Program-made: the position numbers and the translations under genes
Shown: positions 32,775 to 43,431 of the stretch, piece after piece
Numbering within the stretch: the first letter of the stretch is position 1
Layout of the letters: each line of letters starts with the position of its first letter
Notes under the pieces: generated by a model
Database searches by the model: none
Seen by the model: only the letters and a program-made list of their open reading frames with translations
Told to the model about the DNA's origin: nothing
Source of the DNA: Anolis sagrei
Lineage: Eukaryota; Chordata; Lepidosauria; Squamata; Anolidae
NCBI RefSeq assembly: GCF_037176765.1
Contig: NC_090024.1
Location: forward strand, 104,237,057 to 104,301,056
Length of the DNA: 64,000 nucleotides
Reading direction: 5' to 3'

Positions 32775-35700
32775 TATTTATATACCGCTCCATCTCCCCG
32801 AGGGGATTCAGAGCGGTTCCCAGATAACATCACAAAAACATACAAAGTAAAAACAACATAACCATAAGATTAACAAACAAAATATAAGCATAAAATTTGT
32901 CGCCATAACACATATATTAAAAGTAATCCTGCCTGCTCAAGGCAATTTAAAAATGTAAAAGGCCGGGCCAAGTTTTGTGCAAGCCCAAAAATTCTAGGGG
33001 GCCCGTGAATTGAGTGTAATGCTATGGCAGGCAACAATAATACTATGTCTGTGGCTGTTCATTCCATGGCCGATTAGAGGAAAGAATCTGGATAATTGGT
33101 AGGAAGAATAAGGCCGTATTCGACAATGTGTAGGGCTGAGTTAGAACTGGTCATTTTCAAAGGCTTGTTGAAACCATCAGGTCTCCAAGCTCTTACGAAA
33201 GGAGGGGAGGGATGGGGCCTGTATTATTTCCCTTGAAAGGGCGTTCCAGAGATGGGGGGACCACCACCGAGAAGGCCCTCTCTCTCGTCCCCACCAACTG
33301 CACTTGAGACGGTAGTGGGACCGAGAAGATAGGCGGGGCCTGAACCGTTTAGGGCTTTATAGGTCATGACCTGCACCTTGAATTTGGCTCGGCAACCTAT
33401 CGGCAGCCAATGAAGCTGTTTTAATAGGGGTACCCAGGATGAGAGAACTGTGAGACTCTGGTTGTGGAAACAGAGCATCGACTTCTTCTGTGACAGCTTC
33501 AGAAAACTTGTTCATTGTTGGCAGAAATGTATCCAATTGTCTGGTGATTATGTGGAAAAGTGAATAGTGGTAGTTAAGGAGCATGTTCTAAGGATTATTT
33601 CTGCATTTGATTTATTTAAATATTCCCATCTAAGGAAGGTGGAGGCATTACTTTTCCTTTCGTTTTGTGAGCAGCTTTGGATAATTAGATGTACTGTGTC
33701 ATAATTATATGTGCTTATACCTACATTCATATAACTACCCAATTATAAGGAATACTAAGTAAGGCAAAGACAGAATTAGATACTTCCAGAGTTGATGGGA
33801 TAGATACCAGCCTATAGAATAACCAAAATAATAGAAATAACTTATTAGTATTATTACTGTACATTGTATATTGTATATTGTGTGCATTGTGATAACTATA
33901 ATATAGATATTGATTAGCACCACCCAACAGATAAAGTAGTGCCAGCTAACCAGACAGGTTGTGTGGGAATTGGACAATTACCAAGGAGCAAGATTACAGC
34001 AAAATATTAATTATTTGAGCAGGAAGATCTACATATTAAATACTAAATAACTAAAGAATAAACACAGAGACATACGGAAGTGGAAAATATGGAGAAAACC
34101 CCCACTGCGAAGTTAGGCAAAGGCCTAACTGCAAGAAGAAACTCACTCCAAGAGGAACCCACATCTAAAGAAGTGACTGCTAAAGATATAATGTCAGAAT
34201 TAACCAAAATACAGGAAACACAAGCGAAATTACAGGAAGCACAGGAAAAAATGCAAAAATCTCAGGAAAAATTACAAACCAAATTGGAGAAAATGATAAA
34301 GGATGAAATGGGGAAAGTGAAAGAGGAAATAAAAGAGGAAATCTCCACTTTGAAAACAGATATAAATGTGATGCAGAAAGAAATTACCGAAATCAAAAAG
34401 GACAACTCAATTCAGAAAAAAACCATGGACAAAACCAATAAAAGAATGGATAAATTAGAAGAAATAACAACCAAAATGAAGAAGCTACAAGAAGTGACGG
34501 AGATGAAAGAGACCGAATACCAACTGAGGTTTAGAAACATTGAAGAGAATGAACAGGACAATTTAAGAAACATAATAACAGAGATAACAGCTAAAATATT
34601 AAACATACCTGAAGAAGAGATGGATAATAATATAGATCGATTATACAGAGTACAGAAACCTATGCCAAAAAACATGGCACAGCGAGAGACATCGTGGTAC
34701 ATCTAGCAAGGAAATGTATAAGAGATCAAATTTTGAGAAATAATTCTGGAAAGCCCACAACCTTCAGAGGAAAGAAAGTGGTAATATTAAAAGAAATTCC
34801 TACATCTATGATGAACAAAAGGAAAGAATACTATTTTCTAACGGACGAATTAAAGAAATAACAAATAAAATTCCGATGGGAAAAGAATGAGGGAATAATG
34901 GCGACATATAAGGACGAAAAATATTGGATAACATCAGTGGATAAGGCCAAAGCTTTTTACCAATTTTTTTTAAAAGGACAAGAACAAGGCAGAGATCAGC
35001 GTGAAGAAAGCCCAACATTCAAGAAAGACAAAGAAAGGAAAGAAGAAGACATGGAACTAACCAAGGAGCCAGACCAAACAAAGAGGAATAAAGGAGAAAA
35101 AAGAGCCAGACAAATATCTCCAGAAGATTATGGCAAGCAAGGTTATAAGAACAAAATAACCATGGACTTAATTGACTTAAAGCTAGATGATGACGTTAAG
35201 GATTGTGTCTAACAATGTAAATGGGCTAAATAGCCTCAATAAAAGAAGATTAATAAACGACCAACTCAAGAGTCTGAAATGTGACATAATTGGGTTACAG
35301 GAGACACATATAATGCAAAAACACTCTGCACATTTAGAAAACAAACAACTAGGAAAATTATATTACTCCTCAGCCACCAAAAAGAAAAAAGGAGTTGCAA
35401 TATATGCAAAGGAGAATCTCAAGTCAGAGCTAGCATTTAAAGATGAGGAGGGCAGAGCAATCGGGGTCAAAATTAAAACCAACGACTTAGACATTCTCAT
35501 CTGCAATATTTATGCTCCAAATGGAGCTAAATCTGACTTTATAAAGTTTCTGAGAAAGAAAATAATAGAACATCTGGAAGATAATTTAATCATAATAGGG
35601 GACTTCAATGGGGTCTTAGACTGTGAGATGGATAAGTCAAAGAAAAAGAAACGAGGAGGAGGCTCTAGAGGAGGGAGATTACCAAAAGATTTCTTAAATT

Positions 35701-38700
35701 TACAACAAGAGTTCCAGATGCAAGATATTTGGAGGACCAGAAACCCTGAAATGAGAGATTACACTTTTTATTCGAACAGACATGAGACATGGTCTCAAAT
35801 TGATATGTGCTGGGCATCAAAGGCCCTAGCAGTAAAAACCAAAAGTGTGAAAATATTACCTAGAATACATACAGATCATTGCCCCCTAAAGATTGAAATG
35901 AAAATTGGCCAATATACCAGGAGATGGAGACTAAACGATTTATTAATAAAATCAGAAAAAGATATAGAAACTAACCAAAAAATACTGCAGGAATTCTTTG
36001 AAAACAATTTGGATAAAGGAACTAAAAGCTATTTTAAAATTATTTTTGGTTAAGAAACATTGCTGGGGATTGTAGGATGTCAACGTTTATGCATTATAGG
36101 CTAATATTCGAAAATATCAAAATTAGTATTTGATAAAGGAGCTTGTATTATTTTTCCATACAGAGCAATTATCCCAGATTTCTTTAAAGGGCAAGAACCT
36201 TTGAAACCATCGAATGACAGGGCTACATATGGTGATTGGCAAAAAACACGAGATTCCAAAAATACCAGCAGGTAAATGTTCAGGTCAAATGATAGTTATT
36301 CTCTGGATATTTGAGACTGATGGGGTGCCTGGTCAAATTAAGATGTAATTTCAGAAAGAGAGGAGAGGACTTAATCTCTACATTTTCCCATGAGGACACC
36401 GTAAGCTGTGCCTATTTTCTCCATTTGTCATGGGAATAACCCAATGATTATACTGTGAAAGAGGCCTTACACTGATTGGACTGATATCATCCAATACTTT
36501 TTTAAAATGGGGCAAATGAAGTCAACTAAGTACAGTTGTTTCTAAATGGAACATGGAATTCATTAACTACAGCTCCTTGAAGCTTGTGTGACTGTAAAAG
36601 AAATTACACTGTGTTGAAGACTTTCATGGCCGGAATCACTGGGTTGCTGTAAGTCTTTCAGGCTGTATGGCCATGTTCCAGAATTCTGGCTACTAGTACT
36701 AAAAAACTCCAAAATCATAACAGTAAATAAAGACAGGGGAGCTCCAGACAAGAAACAATCAGGGACAGCTAATCACCTCTCAATCAAGGATGCCCCCGGG
36801 CAGTAAGAATCGACACCTTGAAAAATGCTAGGCCATTAATACTAATAATCAAGGTGGCCAATTGTAACATTCACACCTGCATCCAACAGGCAAGAGTTCG
36901 TTCCTCCACCCTGGAAATTAGACAGATATATAAACCCCATTTTCCTAGTTTCCAACAGACCTCACAACCTCTGAAGATGCCTGCCATAGATGCAGGTGAA
37001 ACGACAGGAGATAATGATTCCCGAACACGTCCATACAGCCTGAAAAACTTACAACAACCCTATAATAACACTCATAAATATGCATAGACTGCACATATAA
37101 GGGTTTCACTGTTAGCATTTGTCACATTTTCACTAAATATGTTTTCTAATATTATTTTGCTGGCTCACATGTCCACTGCTTATTTATTTATTTATTTATT
37201 TATTATTTACACCATTTCTACCCCACCCTTCTCACCCCCGAGGGGGGACTCAGGGCGGCTAACACAGGCAGCAATTCGATGCCACAATATCAGTAACACA
37301 ATGTAAAAATCATAATACACAGCGAATTAAAACAATTAAAATCACATAATCACATAGTCATATAATCACAATAATCGCAAAATCACAAAGCCATTTTCAA
37401 TTGTCGTAACAGTCCTATGGTCTGGGTTGAGTGTCTAAAGTGCTGCTGTAACCACTAGCCAAAGGCCTGGCTCCAAAACCATGCTTTTAGTTTTTTCCTA
37501 AAAGAAAGGAGGGAGGGTGCTGATCTGATCTCACTGGGGAGTGAATTCCACAAGCGGGGAGGCCACCACTGAGAAGGCCCTGTCCCTCGTCCTCACCAGA
37601 CGCATTTGCGAAGCTGGTGGGACCAAGAGCAGGGCTTCCCCAGTAGATCTTAAATTACGAGGCGGAATGCAGAGGGAGATATGTTTCCAGCATATTTAAC
37701 TAATCCAGTCACCTATTTATTCAGTTTCATAGCTTGCTTTCACCTTCAGGAGATGACCCCAGAAATTTCCTAAGCAGTGTGAGCTATATTTTCTTTAACA
37801 AAATATTTTCTTAAAAACTTTGCTATATTTGTTTTAAGCAGTCATTCTGACAAATCTATCTTATTTTTATATTGACTTGACAGATTAGTACACATAAATG
37901 ATTCTAATAATGGTTTCCTAACTAATGTCTTCAAGCTCCCTGGGGCTGCAGTGGGTTAAACTGCGGACCTGCTGAACTTGCTGACCGAAAGGTTAGCCCC
38001 AGCTTCTGTAAACCTAGCTGTGCTGTCGCACGCTGGGCCTGTGCATAAGACTGTAGACATAAATTCTGTGTGCCCAACGGGACGCCGGGGCTGCCTCAGA
38101 TTAAAGGCCCTTGGACCTCCCCAAAACAAAGTCTTTAGAGCCGTCGCAAACTAGGTTCCTGAGGGAGCAAACCTTGCTAGAACGTCCCTGACGTCATGAG
38201 CCTGCGCCTCTCTCCCTGCCCCTTTCTCAGCCCCTTTCTCTTTGCCAGCGTGGTTTTTCCTTTGCTAGGGCAGCATTGCCCGCATTTTCTCTCAGTTGAA
38301 TTCTGCCAACTGAGACCCGTCGCAAACTCTGTTCCTGCAGGAGCAAACCTTGCTAGCATGTCCCTGACGTCATGAGACTCCTTCTCTCGCCCCGCCCCTT
38401 TCTCCGCCTCTTTCTCCTTGCGAGAGTGGTTTTTCCTTTGCTAGGGCAGCATTGCCAGCATACTCTCTGGGGCGGAGAAAGGGGCGGAGAAAGGGGCGGG
38501 GCGAGAGGCGGAGTCTCGTGACGTCAGGGACGTGCTAGCAAGGTTTTCTCCCGCAGGAACCTAGTTTGCGACGGGTCTTAGATTGCTTAAAGGTTCAACA
38601 AAGTTCTTTATTAATAAAAACAAACAGGTACTTCAAGGCTTTCTTAATAGTCTATTGGCTCTCTCGATCTTGTTCACTGGGAACAGGCATTATCTTCTTA

Positions 38701-41700
38701 ACTGTAATTTAACTAATGGGGAAATCCTTAACTACTAATCTGGACAGTCTGCCTCTGTTGGCGTGGAGCCCCTGCACCCGGTACCAACTGCGTCTGGCTT
38801 CCGCGAGTGATCCTTACCAAGCAGAGCTTTGTAGACTTCCAAGGGAAAAGGAGTTCAGGTTTCGGTGATGGCTGGCTGATCATCCTCGGCCAAGCTGCGG
38901 GCTGTGTAACCCCGGCCAAGCTGTGGGGCTGTATCTCCCCGGCCAAGCCGTAGAAGACGAAGCTTTCTACAGTAGCTCTTGGTATTATGTCCTGCATGGA
39001 AAGCTGCTCTGTGTGGACTGACCCAAAAAGGCTCCTATTCCCTCCAAAAACCCAAAGGTGGCGGGACCAGGGAACCTAACTATAATTGACAGGTGGCTTG
39101 CCCTATGATTGCAGCCAAAAGAAGCCACCTATCTGCAGAGTCCCTGAAACTTAGGACTATAACAAACATTAAATGCAAAGCAAACAAAATTGGAGCTCCT
39201 GGTACAGCTGTACCTGCACACTAGCAGTTCAAAAACATGCAAATGTGAGTAGATCAATAGGTACCTTTTCTGCGGGAAGGTAACGGCACTCCATGCAGTC
39301 ATTCTGACCACATGACCTTGGAGGCGTCTACAGACAACAGTGACTCTTTGGTTAGATATGGAGATGAGCACCACCCCTTAGAATCGGAGGCGACTAGACT
39401 TAATGTCAGGGGAAACCTTTACCTTTACTTAACTAATGTCTTCGTTTACCTACATTTTTGTATCTCAGGGAAACAGACGTTGTCTTAAATTATCTGAAGA
39501 CACAATGCCATGCAAAGGAGATAGGTGTCATTGGATTTTGCTGGGGTGGAGCTGTTGTTCATCATTTGATGTTGAGATATTTGGAATTTAAGGCTGGTGT
39601 ATCAATTTATGGTAAGTGCCATGTACAATGGAGTCTGTACACATTGATAACTCTGCATGTATTATATGGAAAGATGATGGAAATAAGTTGATACTTCTAG
39701 GCTGGAGCATGCTTTTGTCTGTCAAAAAACTTGAGCCATTAAGGTTGATTACACTTCTGTGCTCTTTGGAGACTGTATCCTAGCCTATTACTTATAATTT
39801 AAGCATAAATCATTCACACATCACCAAACTTGTCTTCATAATGTGTAAAAAGGCTTATAGCTGAGTTATGATCATTGTATTAAATTTGGGTTAGTAAAGA
39901 ATGGGGGATGCCTGGCTCGACAGCAGTATGTGTGAAAAAGAGCTAGGAGTCCTCGTGGACAAGTTAAACATGAGTCAACAATGTCATGGGGCAGCTTAAA
40001 AAGCCAATGGGATTTGGCTATAAATAAGAGTATAGTGTCTAGATTCAGAGAAGTCATGTATAATATAATGCCATTCAAAAGGTTCCAAAATGGAGGGATG
40101 ATTGAAGCAGTTTTAATATTTAAATTTCCTCTAAATTAATTGTTAAAATATATCCCACTGATTATACCACCAAAATATAACAATATCAGGGGAATTTAGA
40201 ACAGAGAAGGGGAGAGGCACTTAGTATTTAAAAAGGTAGGAATTGGGAAACATTAAAATTGAGAGACTTAAAATGGTTCTTCAATTGAATTCCGCTGCCA
40301 CCATTTAAAGAATAATCAGGCTGAGGTAATACTATGAGTTTGTTTTGTAACACACACTGTGCTACTAGAGATTCTTAGTGGCTGCTGGGAAGCTAACTTT
40401 AGGAATACTTTGACCACAAAGGTACACACACTGAGGCTGATGTAAGTTAACCAAGGAACAAGAACATTTATTGAACAAGCTTGAATTAATTCAGGTACAG
40501 GTGCTTATTGATTTCAGAAAGTACTGGCATGAAAAGCTTGTGGTTGCGTTAGAATAAAATCATATACATTTCTGGGTTACAAGTCTTCAAAGTTCATCCA
40601 CAGACAATTACTTCAGGAAACTAATCTCTGAAAGTAACTCCCAAAACAGATCCTTAGAAATCTAGCCAACAATACCCTGAACTAGACTTCCCTAGGACTT
40701 CCCCATCCCTCTCCAAAAATTCTATCCTAATTAGTTTTTACCTGGTCATGCTCAGCATATTTTAAAATTTTAATTTTACATTTGGCCCAGCCATAGGTTT
40801 TTGTAAACATTGTTGTGTTATTGTTAATGTTTTATTGTTATTTTCTGTTATGATTTTTATTTTATTGTTTGTATTATTATTTTTTAAATTATTTTTATTG
40901 AAATAGGATTATTGACATATACAACATATACCATCAACATATATACCCTTCCTGCAAGGAAGACTACTTGGTCCTTGTACAGATTCCTCAGGAGAGAGAC
41001 AAGGTGGCTTGGGATGCCCATCCCACTAAGAACTTGCCACAATTTATTATGATCCACACAGTCAAAGGCTTTAGAATAGTCAATGAAGCAGAAGTAGATG
41101 TTTTTCTGAAACTCCCTGCCTTTCTCCATTATCCAGCGGATATTGGCAATCTGGTCTCTCGTTCCTCTGCCTTTTCTAAACCCAGCTTGAACATCTGGCA
41201 ACTCTCGCTCCATGTATTGCTGGAGTCTTCCTTGCAGGATCTTGAGCATTACCTTGCTGGCATGAGAAATAAGGGCCACTGTACGGAAGTTTGAGCAGTC
41301 TTTCGTATTTCCCTTTTTTGGTATGGGGATATAAGTTGATTTTTTCCAGTCTGATGGCCATTCTTGTGTTTTCCATATTTGCTGGCAAATGGCATGCATC
41401 GCCTTGACAGCATCATCTTTTAAGATTTTAAACAGTTCAGCTGGGATTCCGTCGTCTCCTGCTGCCTTGTTGTTAGCAATGCTTCTTAAGGCCCATTCAA
41501 CCTCACTCCTCAGGATGTCTGGAGACATGATGGTCAAGTATAAATATGTACGGGGAAGTCATAGGGAGGAGGGAGGGAGCAAGCTTGTTTGCTGCCCTGG
41601 AGACTAGGATGCAGAACAATGGCTTTAAACTACAGGAAAGGAGATTCCACCTGAAGATTGGAAAGAACTTACTGACTGTGAGAGCTGTTCAGCAGTGGAA

Positions 41701-43349
41701 CTCTCTGCCCGGAGTTAGGTGGAGTCTCCTTCTTTGGAGGCTTTTAAGCAGAGGCCGAATGGCCTTCTGTCAGGGGTGCTTTGAATGTGATTTTGCTGCT
41801 CTTGTCAAGGGGTTGAACTCGCTTCCAACTCTGTGATTCTATGATTTGCATTGGGATATACGTATATTCCGGCATATAAGATGACTGGGCATATAAGACG
41901 ACCCCCAACTTTTCCAGTTAAAATATAGAGTTTGGGATATATTTGCCGTATAGGACTACCCCTCTTCCAACACACACCAAATGAAAATTTTAAAGCATCA
42001 GATTTGATGTCAATACGGAAATTTTCCTATTACTGTCCCTCCTTCTCTGCCTCTCAGACCTCGCACATGCGCACCTGCACCGCTTCACTGCAGTCTTCTG
42101 GAGTGAGATCTGAGAGGCAGAGGAGGAGATGCGGTAATAGGATACAAGGGCGAGCCAGACAAGTAAAAGAGTTGTGTTTTGCTGGGCCCAGAACCTCTCT
42201 CTCTCTTTTTTCCATACCCCGGACGCCTGCAGCTTGCTTCGCCCTTCACTTACACCTTCCCGGTGAGGCACTCGTTCACCTCACCATCAGGACCGCATTA
42301 GGTCCACGAATCCTGATGAATGGATTTTCTTCTACCATACTTGTACAGCGTCACCCTTAATGCTTTCATACTGTCGCTGCCACTGCCATTTTTGAGTTCC
42401 CCCCGCAATATGCAGCAACCACAGATTCTCCAATCCGGATTGGAAGTTTCAGTACCCGCTCTATAAGACGACTCCCAGCATATAAGACTACTCCCGCATT
42501 TAAGACGACTCCCATGCATAAGGCTACTCCAGCGTATAAGACGACTCCCATGCATAAAGACTACTCCCGCCTATAAGATGACTCCCGCATATAAGATGAC
42601 CCCTGACTTTTGAGAAGATTTTCTTGGGTTAAAAAGTAGTCTTATATGCCAGAATATATGGTATATGAGTCTCACGCAATTTATGCCTCCATAGCTAAGT
42701 CTTCTGCTGCCCCCAAATCTTCCTGTGATTGAATCTTCCGATCTTCTTATCATTTCCCCCCCGAAACAGAAAATGGATAGTTCCTACATAACATCCCTGT
42801 TTTTGAATCTTTGGAACTGCAAAAAGGTGTGATACCAAAGATATAAAACTATTTACTTAGTAGAAGTTTAGTGTTTAATTTTAATGCTGCTTTTTTTCCT
42901 CAAATATATTCCAGGAATCATCAGGTTTCACGAGGACAATTACGATCTTAAGAACCCCACCTTTTTCATTTTCGCAGAGAACGATGACTCTGTTCCTCTA
43001 GACGAGGTACGGTGTTCTTTCAAAATGTATAGTTGACAAATAGTAATGCAGAAACAACAAGTCTATTCATTGACTTTGTATAACTTTCTATGGAATAAGA
43101 GATGAGTCCTGTTGATCGTGGGATGACATTAATTCGGAACCAGTGCTAAGAAGATGTTTTCTGTTGTAGGTTGCTGAAGTACAGCAGAAGCTAAAAGAAC
43201 AATGTAAAACTGATTGTAAAGTGAAAATTTATCCAGGACAAACCCATGGCTTTGTACACCGCAAAAGAGAAGACATTAGCCCTCAAGATAGGCCTTTCAT
43301 CGAAGAAGCAAGGAAGGACATGCTTAATTGGCTGAACAGATACATCTGA
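31481..43349 (+). CDS. CMBL: CMBL copy C, complete five-exon coding region
   Basis: Second complete paralogue: exons 31481-31695, 36164-36271, 39469-39611, 42915-43006 and 43170-43349, 738 bases, 245 residues, same phases as B. The triad Cys132 (GFCWGG), Asp179 (AENDD) and His212 (GQTHGF) is intact, and every intron is GT-AG. Differences from B cluster in the pocket: HDALGW at 49-54 instead of HDIFGW, Leu85 for Trp and Arg91 for Trp. The gene is stretched to 11.9 kb by insertions (mariner plus L2, L1, Penelope-like, L2, SINE plus LTR, BovB, CR1, DNA transposon), yet intron 4 has shrunk to 163 bases. It may be active with altered specificity, or drifting. The sequence alone does not decide. 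Confidence 0.93.
32262..33655 (+). mobile_element. Mariner relic split by L2 (copy C intron 1)
   Basis: Same mariner as in B ([20 protein letters not shown] and [16 protein letters not shown]), but broken by an L2 at 32731-33427. The right terminus is lost at the L1 junction. Confidence 0.85.
32731..33427 (-). mobile_element. L2 3' fragment inside mariner (copy C)
   Basis: The (AAT)n tail at 32731-32770 and CCGAGGGGATTCAGAGCG mark the minus-strand 3' end. Minus-strand coding near 33,224-33,420 gives [17 protein letters not shown]. Copy B has the uninterrupted mariner, copy D the same L2, so it arose in the C/D ancestor. Confidence 0.85.
33656..36022 (+). mobile_element. L1 LINE, 5' half only (copy C intron 1)
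   Basis: L1 5' UTR, then ORF1 from 34080 (long coiled coil, RRM-like LRFRNIEE), with a frame shift near 34.66 kb and a stop near 34.86 kb. ORF1 continues to 35212. ORF2 begins at 35187, overlapping it. ORF2 holds the apurinic endonuclease domain (NNVNGL, LQETH, GDFNG, SQID, TDHCP) and stops at about 36,022 by fusion to intron sequence. Reverse transcriptase and 3' end are gone. Confidence 0.88.
35187..36053 (+). pseudogene. L1 ORF2 fragment, endonuclease domain
   Basis: 288 codons open. The first about 235 are an APE-type endonuclease: Asn in NNVNGLN, Glu in QETH, GDFN near residue 137, SQID near 206 and the DH pair in TDHCP near 232. The last about 10 codons are host intron sequence read through after the junction. 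Because of the 3' loss it cannot encode reverse transcriptase. Confidence 0.85.
36164..36271 (+). CDS. CMBL: CMBL copy C exon 2
   Basis: 108 bases, [20 protein letters not shown] then [12 protein letters not shown]. Trp85 to Leu and Trp91 to Arg relative to B. Acceptor ATACAG, donor GTAAAT. Confidence 0.93.
36600..37085 (+). mobile_element. Diverged Penelope-like relic (copy C intron 2)
   Basis: Contains the WLL-type coding end (TTCTGGCTACTAGTACTAAA), TATATAAACCCCATTTTCC, and a decayed hammerhead-like region at 36968-37010 in which the GTC is now GAC. It ends with CCTGAAAAACTTACAACAAC. Shared with copy D at 63640-64000. Confidence 0.6.
37176..37700 (-). mobile_element. L2 LINE 3' fragment (copy C intron 2)
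   Basis: TTTA-repeat tail at 37180-37205, then GAGGGGGGACTCAGGGCGGC and the minus-strand C-terminal coding relic (GAGAAGGCCCTGTCCCTCGT region). Confidence 0.8.
38019..39220 (-). mobile_element. Solo LTR (family 1) with inner insertion, fossil
   Basis: Begins TGTGCTGTCGCACGC and ends GTACCTGCACA, flanked by the perfect 5-bp repeat CTAGC (38014-38018 and 39221-39225). Same family as 5444-6217. A GC-rich inverted-repeat insertion (about 38137-38578) lies inside. Orientation is inferred from AATAAA on the minus strand. No internal region. Confidence 0.85.
38137..38578. mobile_element. GC-rich inverted-repeat insertion with CRE and GC-box motifs
   Basis: Outer arms: CCGTCGCAAACTAGGTTCCT at the left and its reverse complement at the right, over 80 bases with few mismatches. 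A second direct copy of the left arm starts near 38,318. Three perfect TGACGTCA octamers lie at 38189-38196, 38365-38372 and 38519-38526, with several CCCCGCCCC/GGGGCGGGGC boxes. Family unknown. The same site in the 5444 LTR is empty. Confidence 0.75.
39469..39611 (+). CDS. CMBL: CMBL copy C exon 3 (nucleophile exon)
   Basis: Encodes [20 protein letters not shown] then [12 protein letters not shown] with Cys132, ending SIYG as in human CMBL. Acceptor TATCTCAG, donor GTAAGT. Confidence 0.94.
39895..40056 (+). mobile_element. CR1 LINE, left piece (copy C intron 3)
   Basis: Matches 18217-18380 of copy B (CTGGCTCGACAGCAGTATGT) and breaks off after AGATTCAGAGAAGTCATG. The rest of the CR1 resumes at 41521. 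Confidence 0.8.
40057..40904 (+). other. Foreign segment splitting the CR1, unclassified part
   Basis: AT-rich sequence with no counterpart in copy B. No coding or terminal repeat was recognised. It passes into BovB. Confidence 0.35.
40905..41520 (-). mobile_element. BovB LINE, reverse transcriptase part
   Basis: About 200 codons open on the minus strand: [20 protein letters not shown], then [54 protein letters not shown] and [18 protein letters not shown]. These are RTE-clade RT motifs 1 to 4. Neither element end is present, so it is an internal fragment. It lies between two halves of a CR1. Confidence 0.88.
41521..41850 (+). mobile_element. CR1 LINE, right piece (copy C intron 3)
   Basis: Resumes at GGAGACATGATGGTCAAG and runs to GTGATTCTATGATT. 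About 200 bases of CR1 present in copy B are missing at the break. Confidence 0.85.
41862..42668. mobile_element. DNA transposon with ATAAGACGAC motif repeats
   Basis: Terminal inverted repeats: ATATTCCGGCATATAAGATG left, and the reverse complement of TTATATGCCAGAATATATGG right. Near both ends, around 41,880-41,910 and 42,460-42,605, are tandem 18-20 base units of the form CATATAAGACGACTCCC. Copy B has no insertion at this site (about 18,915). It is nonautonomous. Superfamily uncertain. Confidence 0.75.
42915..43006 (+). CDS. CMBL: CMBL copy C exon 4 (acid-residue exon)
   Basis: Encodes [20 protein letters not shown] then [11 protein letters not shown], with Asp179. Acceptor ATTCCAG, donor GTACGG. 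The following intron is only 163 bases. Confidence 0.94.
43170..43349 (+). CDS. CMBL: CMBL copy C exon 5 (histidine exon)
   Basis: Encodes [20 protein letters not shown] then [15 protein letters not shown], with His212, ending WLNRYI and TGA. Acceptor TGTTGTAG. Confidence 0.95.
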   Translation, partial: VAEVQQKLKEQCKTDCKVKIYPGQTHGFVHRKREDISPQDRPFIEEARKDMLNWLNRYI

Positions 43350-43431
43350 CAGTCTGTTATATGTTAATACCAATAACCATTAAGATATTAGTTCTCAGAC
43401 ACACTTTTCTAATTTCTTTGATGAACAATTG

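Larger units (their letters stand above)
37937..39432 (+). mobile_element. tRNA-type SINE split by a solo LTR
   Basis: Head at 37937-38018 (CTGGGGCTGCAGTGGGTTAA) and body at 39221-39432 (AGCAGTTCAAAAACATGCAA to GGCGACTAGACTTAATGTC). The BovB-like tail suggests the Sauria-type SINE group. An LTR occupies the middle, with the CTAGC target duplicated. Confidence 0.78.

Noticed and set aside
37160-37205. TTTA repeats considered as a CRISPR-like or satellite array
   Set aside because: They are LINE tail microsatellites, with no repeat-spacer structure. No CRISPR array is expected or seen in this vertebrate DNA.
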